Part shown: piece after piece, positions 23,585 to 33,160 of the stretch | How positions within the stretch are numbered: the first letter of the stretch is position 1 | Layout: each line of letters opens with the position of its first letter | Assembly (NCBI GenBank): GCA_037833965.1 | Contig: AP031356.1 | Coordinates: forward strand, 21,412,501-21,476,500 | Direction of reading: 5' to 3' | DNA: 64,000 nucleotides | From: Marchantia polymorpha subsp. ruderalis | Lineage: Eukaryota; Streptophyta; Marchantiopsida; Marchantiales; Marchantiaceae | Notes under the pieces: model-generated | Database searches by the model: none | The model's input: only the letters and a program-made list of their open reading frames with translations | Told to the model about the DNA's origin: nothing | Made by a program: the position numbers and the translations under genes

Positions 23585-25472
23585 ATGGCAATTGTAGCCG
23601 AGGAAAAGTCAGAGAATGGCATCACCGAGCAATTTCAAGCGAAAGAGCTTCCAACTCAGACCGTCACAGAAAATGCGATGTCATATGAAATTCCAGACCT
23701 TGTCTTCCCCTACGAGCTCGTTGATCCTCATCCAAAGTCCACAATGCTGATCCGTATGAGTCATGATTGGTTAGCCAGTCATGGAGTGGACCAGCGGCTG
23801 GGACCAGAAATTTGGTACCGACTTGTCCAGCACAATACTCCTGATATCTTGACGTACATCTTAGAAGATGTGGATGACAAAGAGTTTCTCTTATTCTGCA
23901 AGTTTATGTTGGTCCTGTACTCTGTCGACACTCTGCTGGATGACACTGCCATCGGAAAGGAGTGGAGATATCTTTGGTTCTCCTTCTCGAAGTCATCATC
24001 GTATTCATGTGGGATTATCATGAAGATCCTACCTTGCAAGCGAGTTTAACTCCTTGTACAATCTGGTGTCTTCTGAAACGAGCAAGAAATCCGTGGACCT
24101 GTTCGAAGCTCGTCTAGCACAAGCGAAGCTCCAAGAAGGCAAGTGCAAGTTGGACACGCGATTTCGTCACTGCTGTTTCTGTTTTCGATTTTGAGAATGA
24201 TTAAGCTTAGACTGATGAGTTCTAAGGCTCGTCAGGGGATGAAATCCTCAATACATCAACTCAGAAAGGGTACGCTGATTGATTGTGCCACTGCTGTGCA
24301 GCATGCGATTTGAAGCTCTCACATGTGGCATTGGCATGGAAAGAATTTTGGGCCGAATACCAAAGCTATAGCATGCCATACGACTACAACGTTAGGCTAG
24401 CCCAGGGACTGCTGGATTGGCTGACCAGCTGCTCTCAAGAAGCTCATTTCAGAAGCTAAGATACATGTCCTGATTTGGTGGACTACATTACTTTCCGCAG
24501 AAAATGCTCTGATGTAAGGCCCGCCATCGTAAGTAGTGATCTGCTTAGTTCCCAGACCTTCGAGCCATCTCATTAGCAGGGTTTTAGGATCGTTCAATTC
24601 CCTGCATGCTTTATCAGAACTCTCAGCTTCATGATATGCGAGTACAGGAGACCAACAGTGAGGTTCTATACTATCTTCTGATGGATAGAAAATGACTAGA
24701 TAGAGGGACTGGCTGTGCCAGGGCTGTATATTGAAGAAGCGTTGTATACAGCCCTGGCTGTGCCAGGGCTGTATAACAGGTCGTGGTCGATGCGATTATC
24801 AGCAGAACGGGACCTGGTATACCAATGGAGCTATTTCATAGTGATCCAATGCAGCGCCTCCTACTCACTGTCACCGATGCCGTGTCATGGGACAACGATA
24901 TTTTCTCTGTGTACAAGGTTGTATAGCAATCTAAAAGCCTCAGTTCTTCTCTGCCTTCATTCTCTGCTGCTTCAGTAGTGGGCGTTTGTTGGTCATTTTT
25001 TTTAATTCATTGATAATATATCAATCAATCGCTGCTGAGGGTCTTCAGCTGTAATGTAGACGTCAAGATAGTCATGTCACTGGAGAACTGAATACAGCTC
25101 ACTGGAAATGTCTTTCCTATTCAGCTGGAAAAGTCTTCGATATGTAATGTTTTCAGGCTTCTGTCAAAGAGCCTTGGGCTGATACCATGGGCGTGATCTG
25201 ATCAGGAATGCATTGTGAACAAGGACAAGCATAATCTGGTGCATATCATCAGCGAGGAGCAGGGATGCACCTACAGCAAGGCTGTGGAGTTCGCGAGACA
25301 AATGATCGATGACACAATTATGGATATGGAGGCAGCAATATCAGATCTGCGTAAGGCAGCTCCTGAAGGTGCGCTGCACGCAGTGGAGAAGTATGCATCG
25401 ACATGCCGCAATTGGGTGTCAGGATCACACGCGTGGCATGCCAAATCACTTCGCTACAAAGCTCACCCTTGA
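23585..25472 (+). pseudogene. Microbial-type terpene synthase-like (MTPSL) gene, decayed
   Basis: Terpene synthases of this class cyclise prenyl diphosphates and occur in non-seed land plants. Exon 1 starts at ATG 23585; the Asp-rich segment reads LYSVDTLLDDTAIGKEW (Asp119-Asp120). After it the frame slips twice by what look like one-base losses, near 23970 (into a Leu-rich helix ending FMWDYHEDP) and near 24040 (into EFNSLYNL). Exon 1 ends at a GC donor (AG/GCAAGT, 24138/24139), and the intron closes at 24301 in matching phase 1. Exon 2 (24302-24528) reads WKEFWAEYQSYSMPYDYNVR but has an in-frame TAA at 24457-24459. Exon 3 (start uncertain, ending 24917) carries DNDIFSVYK; the final Glu of the NDxxSxxxE metal motif is the first codon of exon 4 (25205-25472), which ends NWVSGSHAWHAKSLRYKAHP. 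Both metal motifs survive, so decay is recent, or sequence errors contribute. Confidence 0.85.
24709..24775. repeat. Palindrome plus direct repeat in an MTPSL intron
   Basis: A 22-bp unit starting CTGGCTGTGCCAGGG occurs at 24709-24730 and again at 24754-24775. Between and overlapping them is an inverted 14-bp pair (24717-24730 and 24745-24758). Direct plus inverted copies packed into 67 bp are hard to get by simple slippage and fit serial template switching. It lies within the intron before the NDxxSxxxE exon, so it does not affect coding. Confidence 0.9.
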
Positions 25473-25617
25473 AATCTGTCTCGGATAAATCACTCTGCCA
25501 AATCGAGAGTCGGGCAAATCATCCCATGCGTGTGCGACTGGTCCTCGATCGTCTTATCTATATTCTGCCGGCTTATATTCTCGTCCCTCCAAGCAGGAAA
25601 TCCATCAGAAGCTTCGA

Positions 25618-25669
25618 GGAATTTAATCTCATTTCCATCCTCGAGGGGATCGAAATGAGATTTAATTCC
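25618..25669. repeat. Perfect 18-bp palindrome
   Basis: The arms GGAATTTAATCTCATTTC (25618-25635) and its reverse complement (25652-25669) are separated by 16 bases. The spacer itself contains CCTCGAGG. It lies downstream of the terpene synthase-like remnant. Confidence 0.95.
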
Positions 25670-26901
25670 ATCCTTAGCGGAAGAAGGTCCAGACGCTCTG
25701 TAGCCTGATGTTGAATGGCAACGTAACCAATTCCAATTTCAGTCTACAGGATGTACTGCTGCTCCATGGGTGGAGTGGTCAAACTCCTTTCTTCCCACAG
25801 GATGCACAGGCTCCATGGCAGAATAAGTGCCACCAGAGATCTCTCCCCAAATCGTCAATCTCTTACAACATGACTATCACACAGGAGCTGGAATAATATC
25901 CCATGTGATAACCCATGCACACGAAGTAGAACAGACGATGTCTGAAGAATGTGTCTGAAGAATGTTCACTGGAGAATGTTGTCTGGATCTCCGCCCCAAA
26001 CACTCGTCTTTACACTGGTAGAGTTTTTCCAATCTCGTGTACAGTTTCTTCTCCACAGGTCAAGTAGAAATTCAATTCCTAGAACATCAATTCTCGATAT
26101 TCAGCTCTGGCTAATCACGTAGTCTTGCTACAAACTGCTGTGCGAATACCTTGATACGGAATTGTTAAGCCACATCTGAATCGCACTTCTTCTTCTCGAT
26201 ATTATTGCATCGAAGGAGCCTCAGATGAAGGTCTCAGAAATCGGAATCAATGTTGTAACAATGGACGTACTGTACTCTTTCACATTTCGCAAATTTAACC
26301 TTGTGTCCATTTTGCTTGACTCTGCTGTGGAAGAGTTCAACGAGAGAATAGGTTGACAGAATCCGTCCAACTCAAAAAACACATCTGAAGTTAGCAGAAG
26401 GAAGAGCAGGGAGAAAAGAGAAAAGAAGTGAAGGGGAGCTTGCAAAGCTAAATGCTACAGAGCTAAATGTGCTTGCATAGCTAAATGCTTGAATGAAGAA
26501 GATGGATGTTTGGCTCATCAGATTTATTTGGCTGATTGCAGACACAACAATCATGTCCAGGATTTGCCACAAATTGCCTTCCAGAAATGAAACAGCATAA
26601 CAGCACAATGTGAATTCAGTCTTGTCCAAACTGATGGCCGAAGTCCAGTCACGTACTCTTTTTGATCTGTGGGATGAGGCAAGCGATATTAAGAAAATAA
26701 CTAAACTGCATATGGTGTTGCAGGCTGTAACACCGTGACTCCGGAGGAATGTAGGTACTGTCTACAGATTCTTAAATAATAAAAAACAAACAGGAACTGT
26801 TACAAGATCATTCACCTGAAGTCTCATGTTCAAGTATCTTCAACAAATACAATCTTTACTTGTAAGTTGAGTACTCACTTCATGATAAGATTATTCAACA
26901 T

Positions 26902-27050
26902 GAAACACAAAATAACTACACAAGCATGTTTGCACACTGTACAGAAATTTACAGAAATGTACATGGATAAGTTTATTGTACATAAAACAGAAAATAACTA
27001 TACAAGCATCTTTCCGCCCTGTACAGAAATGTACGTATTTCTACATAAGG
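26902..27050. repeat. Two-copy tandem repeat in the AAP 3' flank
   Basis: Segments at about 26902-26965 and 26987-27050 share AAAATAACTA-ACAAGCAT and CTGTACAGAAAT blocks at about 85-bp spacing. They lie just beyond the AAP stop codon on its downstream side and so probably within its 3' UTR. The copies are imperfect. Confidence 0.7.
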
Positions 27051-27075
27051 TAGAATCTCAACTAAAAGTAATCAG

Positions 27076-28434
27076 CTAATTCTTGGTGTGAAAAAGCTTT
27101 GTACCCTGTACAGAACTACGGATCCCCTCTACAGACCCTATAATGGCAACTAGTGTTATGAGGCCGGATATGATTCTCAAAGCCCATATCATGGTTAACT
27201 CTTTGGTAGAGGTAAGTGCCTTGCCTTTTGATTTTATATACATTGCAGTGGGGAAATAAACAGTGAGAGGGAAAAACGATATCGCTCCAATAAAACCATT
27301 GATATCGTTGAAGAAGGGCAAGGCGCTAGCTACGAGAGTGACTGCTATCACAAACAAAGTTCTAGTTATCAAGCGGAACCCAATTAGATTCTTTCTAGGC
27401 CAATTGTTGTGTACAACTCGTTCCAGAGCAGCGAAAATTGGCTGTACATAAACCTGATATGCACCAACAAGATGTATAACCACACATATATTTCCTATAG
27501 CCAAGATCCAATACGGGTTGTAGAATCCAAATCCGGTTAGAATATTACCCGGAGCATGGATTCCAAATGCCGCAAAACCCAAACAACCTACTGTTGTGTA
27601 AAACGCCGTCGTGATACTTATCCCCCATATCGTCGCCTTTTTCATCGTCACATTCTCCATTGCATATTTAGGTGGCCCTCTGACAGTGTCTTGGATTTCA
27701 ATCAGCACCATGCAGAAGGAATACGCGAACGCTATGTTGCCTAGAGCCTGAAACACGGACCAAGTCTTCTGGGCAGCAGAAAGTTGAGTTCCCCACACCG
27801 GACCCTTGGCATGTTTGTTAATTGACACTCTGGCAACGCTCAGCCCCAGTCCAATGAACGAGTATATCGCAGACATGACAGCAGCTACAATCGATACAAA
27901 CTTCAGATGACTAAAATCTGGCAACTGTGACAGGAATATCTGAATCCCACCGAACAATATCATCCACGGAATGTTGGAAACGTGACAATGAGCCTCGTGA
28001 CCATTCCTGTGGAAACATATTGCTCTCTTTACTGCAACCATACTGGTTGCACTAGTGACGGTATAGCCTATAGACGTGCATAGAAGATTAAGGTACTGAG
28101 CTATAGCGCACAAATAAACCTGTTTTTTTCCCAGATGAGAATTCACCGCATCCATGTATGTGTAGTTTCTCCTTCCCGTCACATGATGCCTGTAACAATC
28201 TGCCAACAGCGCCGAAGTATAGAATGTGGCCCATGCAAAGAAAATAAGCATGATAGAACCTACCACCCATCCTAACTGCGCTATACTCCATGGCAAACCC
28301 AAAACTCCAGACCCTATGACTGCTGTCACAACATGTGCAGTGGCGTTCAACCAGGTTCCCGTCCTTGCAGGTTTCAGATCATCATCGAACTTGCGACTAT
28401 CGTCCGCGCCCTCCGAGATCTCAGTCAAATCCAT
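27076..28434 (-). CDS. AAP-type amino acid permease, uninterrupted 452-codon frame
   Basis: This is a plasma-membrane proton-coupled amino acid importer of the AAAP/ATF family, subfamily AAP. It has 452 residues against about 475-490 in Arabidopsis AAPs. About eleven hydrophobic segments are visible. AAP signatures in order: RTGTWLNATAHVVTAVIGSG and LGLPWSIAQLGW in TM1, LLADCYRHH, GYTVTSATSMVAVKRAICFH, FGGIQIFLSQLPDFSHL, QALGNIAFAYSF, then PYWILAIGNICVVIHLVGAY and ALPFFNDINGFIGA with LTVYFPTAMYI. The ATG at 28434 is preceded directly by a good acceptor (TTCACGCAG/ATGG), so an intron in the 5' UTR is likely. The coding frame itself has no intron, whereas seed-plant AAP genes have several; it could be a retrocopy that gained a leader, or an ancestral intron-poor form. 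No damage was seen. Substrate preference is not readable. Confidence 0.93.
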   Translation of the reverse strand: MDLTEISEGADDSRKFDDDLKPARTGTWLNATAHVVTAVIGSGVLGLPWSIAQLGWVVGSIMLIFFAWATFYTSALLADCYRHHVTGRRNYTYMDAVNSHLGKKQVYLCAIAQYLNLLCTSIGYTVTSATSMVAVKRAICFHRNGHEAHCHVSNIPWMILFGGIQIFLSQLPDFSHLKFVSIVAAVMSAIYSFIGLGLSVARVSINKHAKGPVWGTQLSAAQKTWSVFQALGNIAFAYSFCMVLIEIQDTVRGPPKYAMENVTMKKATIWGISITTAFYTTVGCLGFAAFGIHAPGNILTGFGFYNPYWILAIGNICVVIHLVGAYQVYVQPIFAALERVVHNNWPRKNLIGFRLITRTLFVIAVTLVASALPFFNDINGFIGAISFFPLTVYFPTAMYIKSKGKALTSTKELTMIWALRIISGLITLVAIIGSVEGIRSSVQGTKLFHTKN

Positions 28435-29336
28435 CTGCGTGAAATTGAAAATAAAATGAATAAATTACGTGAAATTGAACGCTGGAGGTGGACGAACGCA
28501 GTCAAGTGATCTCGTGACTCCTCTCAAACTAGTAATTATGAGTGCTACTCTGCGTGTGGAAGACTTTACTGCAAACTCTTGGATGTTTTCCACTCCGCCT
28601 CCAGTAATACCAGTAATACTCCGACTTGCATCTGCGCAGACGAATTTCTCCCTGGCGCCTGTCCCGGCGCAGGCGTAGTGTAGTACTGTCTAAATCAGTG
28701 CTCACCTCTCCTCTCCCAATTCTAGGCATTTGGCTAACCTGTCCAGGGTTCACCGATCTTACCTCCAGACCTGTGAGACTTTCCTACGAGAGAGAGAATC
28801 GACATTGATGGGTCTAGCACTCTGCGAGCTACCAAAATCTCTGGATCTGCTAAGGTCAGAAGATAGTGGGGACATCAGTCCAGCTATCCATCAGTCTTGA
28901 GGGTGGCACTTGCTTCTGACTGGCAACTTTTATCATGTCTGGTCTTTCCTCAAATCAAGCCGTTTCTAGAGCCTTGACCTGTATCTTTTGTAATACGAGT
29001 ACTCTACAGAGATGCTATGGAGTTATGCATGGGACTTGCCGGAGGACCAATCTGCTCACGGTTTCATACAGCCTTTTGCTGTGTCGACAGGCTCTATCCC
29101 AAGCCCACGTTACATTACGGTCTTCATGTGTCGCCCCTGACTACTTGTTTGAACGTGGATAAATGGTAAACCTCACTGTCGGAAATAAAAATAAGAGCTT
29201 TACCGATCAGGTTGGTGGATTCGAAGGGGCTCATATTCAACTCCCTGAGAGTTGTGGTAATGGTATTTTTTGTACCAATACATGCTATAATAATAAGGGC
29301 AAGCGTCTAGCCCCCGGCCCTCTTAAATTGAAGCAT

Positions 29337-29373
29337 TTTTGGCCGTGATTAATCCGATTAATCACGGCCAAAA
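29337..29373. repeat. Perfect 17-bp palindrome, 3-base loop
   Basis: The arms 29337-29353 (TTTTGGCCGTGATTAAT) and 29357-29373 pair exactly around CCG. The very tight loop would extrude readily as a hairpin. Confidence 0.95.
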
Positions 29374-29437
29374 TCCAAGCTCGTCTTGTGTACTGTTATC
29401 GTAATTTAACGATACCTGTACACAGGTACACAGGTTC

Positions 29438-29491
29438 AGTCTGCAGCCATTTCAGCGTCGAATCCATACGAAGGTGAAATGGCTGCAGACT
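29438..29491. repeat. Perfect 17-bp palindrome, 20-base loop
   Basis: The arms 29438-29454 (AGTCTGCAGCCATTTCA) and 29475-29491 pair exactly. It lies just before the part of this dispersed repeat that matches 21507 onward; the copy near 21480-21510 has no matching palindrome by eye. Confidence 0.9.
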
Positions 29492-29732
29492 TTCGTGAAA
29501 CGATGTACTACAGTGATTAGTAACAAATCTCGGCTACAATCTCCACAAGAAAGCGATTCTCAATTCTCGATTCTCAAGCATGGAAACTGCTAAATGCAGA
29601 ACTCTTCAGGGAGGCTATGCAGTTTCAGCACGTGTATACTAAGCAGCGCAAGAAACCTCTTAGAAGTGATAGCACGTTTATTTCAGTGAGTCCCTGCGTC
29701 TCACTTAAACTAAGTGTGCTCGATGTTGCTAT

Positions 29733-29763
29733 ATAAGAGAAGCTCTTTCGTAGCTTCTCTTAT
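29733..29763. repeat. Perfect 12-bp palindrome, 7-base loop
   Basis: The arms ATAAGAGAAGCT (29733-29744) and its reverse complement (29752-29763). It is the shortest member of the palindrome set and would be the weakest evidence on its own. Confidence 0.85.
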
Positions 29764-30011
29764 CAAATGTGAATGTGCGAGCGTGACGCCGTTCGTATAT
29801 ACATCGAGGCTCTTTAAAGTTATCTTGCGACGTATCTAAATTTCAAAAGTCTAGAGCAAATTTCATTGCTGTAAACACATTTCAGATCAAGTAGGTGAAG
29901 TCTGGACCTTGGGAGATGGTTTTTAGTATTCTAATAAACTCCTTCGCCTACACTGCCTTAACTCGAGTATACAGAGGAAGGATGAAATTAAAATAAATAC
30001 CTTAGAAACTC

Positions 30012-30509
30012 TTGAGTAGTGATCGTCTCCCGTATGTCTCCGATATAATCACGTGTCTCCTCAGCTGCTGCCCCCGACTAGAACCACAGCAGACGTCCAG
30101 ATCTTATAACTCACCCCAAACGCACAAGCTCACAGGTCCGCTCCAGATTTTACAACTCACCCCGCACGCACAAGCTTACAGGTCCGCTACGTTTGCAGTG
30201 GGCACAAGGAGGAACTTCGTCGGCGGCGGTCGCTTCGAAATTCGTTTTCGGTGGCAGTGGGATGTTGACTCAAATTACGAATTCGACATGTATTTTGCAC
30301 CTTGCCGCGCGGTCGTCACCGCAACCTGGAAGATATTGTTGACGATCGAGAATCAGCCACTTGGCACAATTCCGATCGGCGTTTCTGGTTTTTTAGTTTT
30401 CCGCAATATTTTCGTACCGATCGGAACGAAAATAGTGATCAATCGCCCGAGGGCGCAAACGATGTGCAGTGACGTCATAGACTTACAGAATTACATTAGT
30501 AGGACCTAG
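30012..30509 (+). CDS. Unrecognised 165-codon ORF
   Basis: I do not recognise this ORF. The second half alternates hydrophobic and charged residues in a beta-strand-like way (RFEIRFRWQWDVDS, IPIGVSGFLVFRNIFVPIG). Against a real gene: the 5' third contains a 46-bp tandem duplication (30096-30141 and 30142-30187). Because 46 is not a multiple of three, the two copies are read in different frames, so the duplicated part is not conserved as protein. There is no clear promoter or splice evidence. It is best kept as a hypothetical ORF. Confidence 0.2.
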   Translation: MSSDRLPYVSDIITCLLSCCPRLEPQQTSRSYNSPQTHKLTGPLQILQLTPHAQAYRSATFAVGTRRNFVGGGRFEIRFRWQWDVDSNYEFDMYFAPCRAVVTATWKILLTIENQPLGTIPIGVSGFLVFRNIFVPIGTKIVINRPRAQTMCSDVIDLQNYISRT

Positions 30510-30729
30510 CGACAGCACAAAACAAGGTGTACACGTATTTAATAAATCCAATTTATGCGCAGTCCAAGCCTCCTGAACTCCCAACCTCAAGCTCACCTTC
30601 CAGCAAAGAAGGAACAGGAGGAATAATCGGTCCTGTGGATATGACAAATTGACAAGTGTCAAGTATTTCAATTCTTTGGGAGGGTACTTGGAGTGAGCAG
30701 CGGCTGCCGCCCAAAGACGATAGCTTGAT

Positions 30730-30789
30730 CATCTTAGCGCCGCCCGAACCCTCGGTCTGAGAGGCGGCGGTTGGGGCGGCGCTAAGATG
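30730..30789. repeat. Perfect 16-bp palindrome, 28-base loop
   Basis: The arms CATCTTAGCGCCGCCC (30730-30745) and its reverse complement (30774-30789). The stem is GC-rich, and the loop contains a second short GGCGGCGG-like element. Confidence 0.92.
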
Positions 30790-31709
30790 AATCACGAGAT
30801 GAATTGCTGATTGAGCTCGGGCTGTGTTATCCACTCATTATCTGAACTTACTCCCGGGCACATTGTGATCATTGCACACCATGGGTCGGAACATGGAGGT
30901 CTTGCGGCGGAACTCTCCAGAAACGAAAGTCATGGAAATCGCGAAAAGGAGGGTCCGGAATTTAAAACATGAATTCGATGCGAACCCAATATTTCGCCAT
31001 CACGAGGTCGTCGTATTCTTCATCTTAGACGAATACGGCATCACTTAATCCTGCGGCATAAAGGTGGGTCTGCCTTCTTCCACTTCCCATGGATCATCAC
31101 GAGAAATCCGCCATGATAGCTCCTGCAGTTGAACTCCCCGTCCGGAGAAAACCAATGCATGGTGAGTAAACGCACAGCAGATCCGTTGATGGAAAAAAGG
31201 TATCAAATACATTCGTCCATCAAGTCATATTACCTACCCGAACGAATTATACCACGTTGAGTTATATCGTGATGATCAGCCTAAAGTCTTTGACAAGAAG
31301 ACAAAGATGTATTAGGTTGTATCCGTGCAGACTCAGTACGAAGTTCTAAATGCTACAAAAACTGCTGTGGTGCAACGCTGCTGGCTAGCCACCATCGTTG
31401 CGTGGGGAAATGGACTGACAGATAGACCGATCTAGAAAGCACTTCAAGCTGCTTCTGGGAGGAGTTCTACTCCCAGATAAGCGCAGATCTTGGATTTTCG
31501 ACTTGACTACCGGCGCATGGTCGTGCCTTCCTCGTCCGTTTCCTGCTAAGGTGAAACTTGGGTGGAAAAGAGGGAAAAGTGTAGCTGTATTGGCTCATAT
31601 GGAATTGTACATAACTGATGAAGTCTCTCTTGATATTTGATTTACAGGAGGAGAAGTGGAAGGCCTTGTTAGAGAAATTCGAGAAGGAGAAGCCAGGCTC
31701 TCTTCAGAT

Positions 31710-32557
31710 TATAGCTACGTATGAAGGACATAGAGCGACTCTGTGTGTGCTTTCGAGTACGTTTTTTCCGAGTAAACACATTTTTGCCTCCACTTATTGA
31801 TTGCGTTGAAGAGTTAAAGACTTTCAGTGTTAGCATACTTATTTACATATGAATGTGATGTACACTCTGTTTTTGAAAATTTTGTATTCCAAGATGTTGA
31901 TATGTTTATTACTTAGATGAATGTAAAAACCTCCGGAACAGGACTCCCACGTCTTAATTGAGCCACATACCCAAAGGCTCCATGCTCGCCGCAAGGCATT
32001 GTAAGTTTGTGCCTAGATATGTAGATGAAGTTTGTGCCTAGATGTGCATCCATCATATCATAGATGAGAGAAAGCCTTTAGCTATCATTATAGGAATGGA
32101 AGAATCTGTGTTAAGTGCAAGGACGACGAAAAACAGTAAGTTAAAAAGCTCCACAATTTAGACACTAGGGACGAAGTAGGTTAAAAAATGTACATGTATT
32201 GACGTAGTGAGATGTTTGTTTTGTGCTTGATCTCATTGCCAGATTATCTTCAATCTAAAGTTAGCTTATCAGGTTCTTATTTTCGAATAATTCATCATCT
32301 CTCTGAATAGGTGGGAGTACTGTTCCGGAAGTTTTTACATTCATCTAAGTAATAAACATATCAACATCATGGAATACAAAATTTTCAACAACAGAGTGTA
32401 CATCACATTCATTTGTTAATAAAAACGATGTTAACACTGAAAGTCATTTAACTCTTCAACGCAATCAGTAAGTGGAGGAAAAAAAGGTGTTTACTAGGAA
32501 AAAAGTACTCGAAAGTACACACAGAGTCGCTCTATGTCCTTCATACGCACGTATAAA
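31710..32557. repeat. Long inverted repeat, about 245-bp arms
   Basis: The arms 31710-31950 and 32311-32557 are inverted copies, about 85-90% identical by eye, around a 360-bp spacer. Shared blocks include CTCCGGAACAG-like DNA at the inner edge, TTACTTAGATGAATGT, and AAGGACATAGAGCGACTCTG near the outer edge. A 60-codon ORF at 31618-31800 lies partly in the left arm and is not recognised. A transcript across it would fold into a long double-stranded hairpin suitable for Dicer cutting. It could equally be an old foldback element. Confidence 0.85.
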
Positions 32558-32567
32558 TTGATGCCCT

Positions 32568-32789
32568 ATGGCTAGTCGAGTCTACGATGCTCTTCCTCGT
32601 GGGAGTGGTAGGGGCTAATGGATATATCTTCTCTTTATTGTGATCTGAAGCAGATCATCGTTGCACCATCTGCTCGGCATAAATTCGTCCCGATGGCTAG
32701 TCGAGTCTACGATGCTCTTCCTCGCGGGAGTGGTAGGGGCTATTGGATGTATCTTCTCTTTATTGTGATCTGAAGCAGATCGTCGTTGC
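32568..32789. repeat. Direct repeat, two 97-bp copies 125 bp apart
   Basis: Bases 32568-32664 and 32693-32789 are nearly identical (only a few substitutions) and start ATGGCTAGTCGAGTCTACGA. The high identity marks a recent duplication. It lies directly outside the right arm of the long inverted repeat. Confidence 0.92.
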
Positions 32790-33051
32790 TGAGAGTCACG
32801 GGTCCGTGTTAAAGTTCAAGTGTTCCATCGATCGACTGACATCGATCCGCTTGCTCACGATGTCATGATGAGGTTTTGCTTTGGCTTTTCGAGGGCTTTT
32901 GGAAAAAGAGGTTTGTTTGTTGTCAGTTTTGGACTCGCTTTTCGATGATGGGAACAACAGTGACGGACTTTTGACCAAGCGAGTTGGGTTCTCATCAGGA
33001 AGTCGAGGTTTGAGCTTTCATCTTCCGCAAAGCAAATCAGAGCGAAGCAAG

Positions 33052-33160
33052 ATGTGGACGAGCCGGCGAATGATGGTCGTAGACGTGATGTCCATGCTGG
33101 CATCTGTGGCAATTTGGTCGTTGCTTTTGGGAGGGGCTGCAGCCTCCTCTCCTCCTGCAG
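33052..33160 (+). CDS. Possible first exon encoding a signal peptide
   Basis: From ATG 33052 the frame reads a basic start (MWTSRR), then a strongly hydrophobic segment with LASVAIWSLLLGGAAASS, and meets a good donor (CCTGCAG/GTGAGTGA) after Gly at 33160, in phase 1. This is what the first exon of a secreted or membrane protein looks like. The following 1.4 kb is a duplicated block, and I could not find a matching next exon. The donor context is kept in the second copy near 38795, but the signal-peptide part is not. Possibly a truncated gene. Confidence 0.3.

Larger units (their letters stand above)
25473..27075. other. MTPSL 3' flank with two dispersed-repeat segments
   Basis: Bases about 25736-25965 match about 36789-37020, sharing TCTACAGGATGTAC, CTCCATGGCAGAATAAGT-like and CCATGTG blocks. 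Bases about 26219-26390 match about 41138-41300, sharing CTCAGAAATCGG, ATCAATGTTGTAACAATGG and GAGAGAATAGGT. Both pairs are in the same orientation and order. The right end, below 27075, should be the 3' UTR of the AAP gene. No other gene was recognised. Confidence 0.5.
28435..30011. other. AAP upstream region and repeat-bearing spacer
   Basis: The first few hundred bases hold the AAP leader and promoter. From about 29020 to 29650 the DNA matches 21254-21660. Three palindromes cluster at 29337-29763, listed separately. ORFs are short and unrecognised. Confidence 0.45.

Noticed and set aside
24397-24597. A 66-codon minus-strand ORF in the MTPSL locus
   Set aside because: It is antisense to MTPSL exon 2, whose plus-strand reading gives recognisable terpene synthase sequence.
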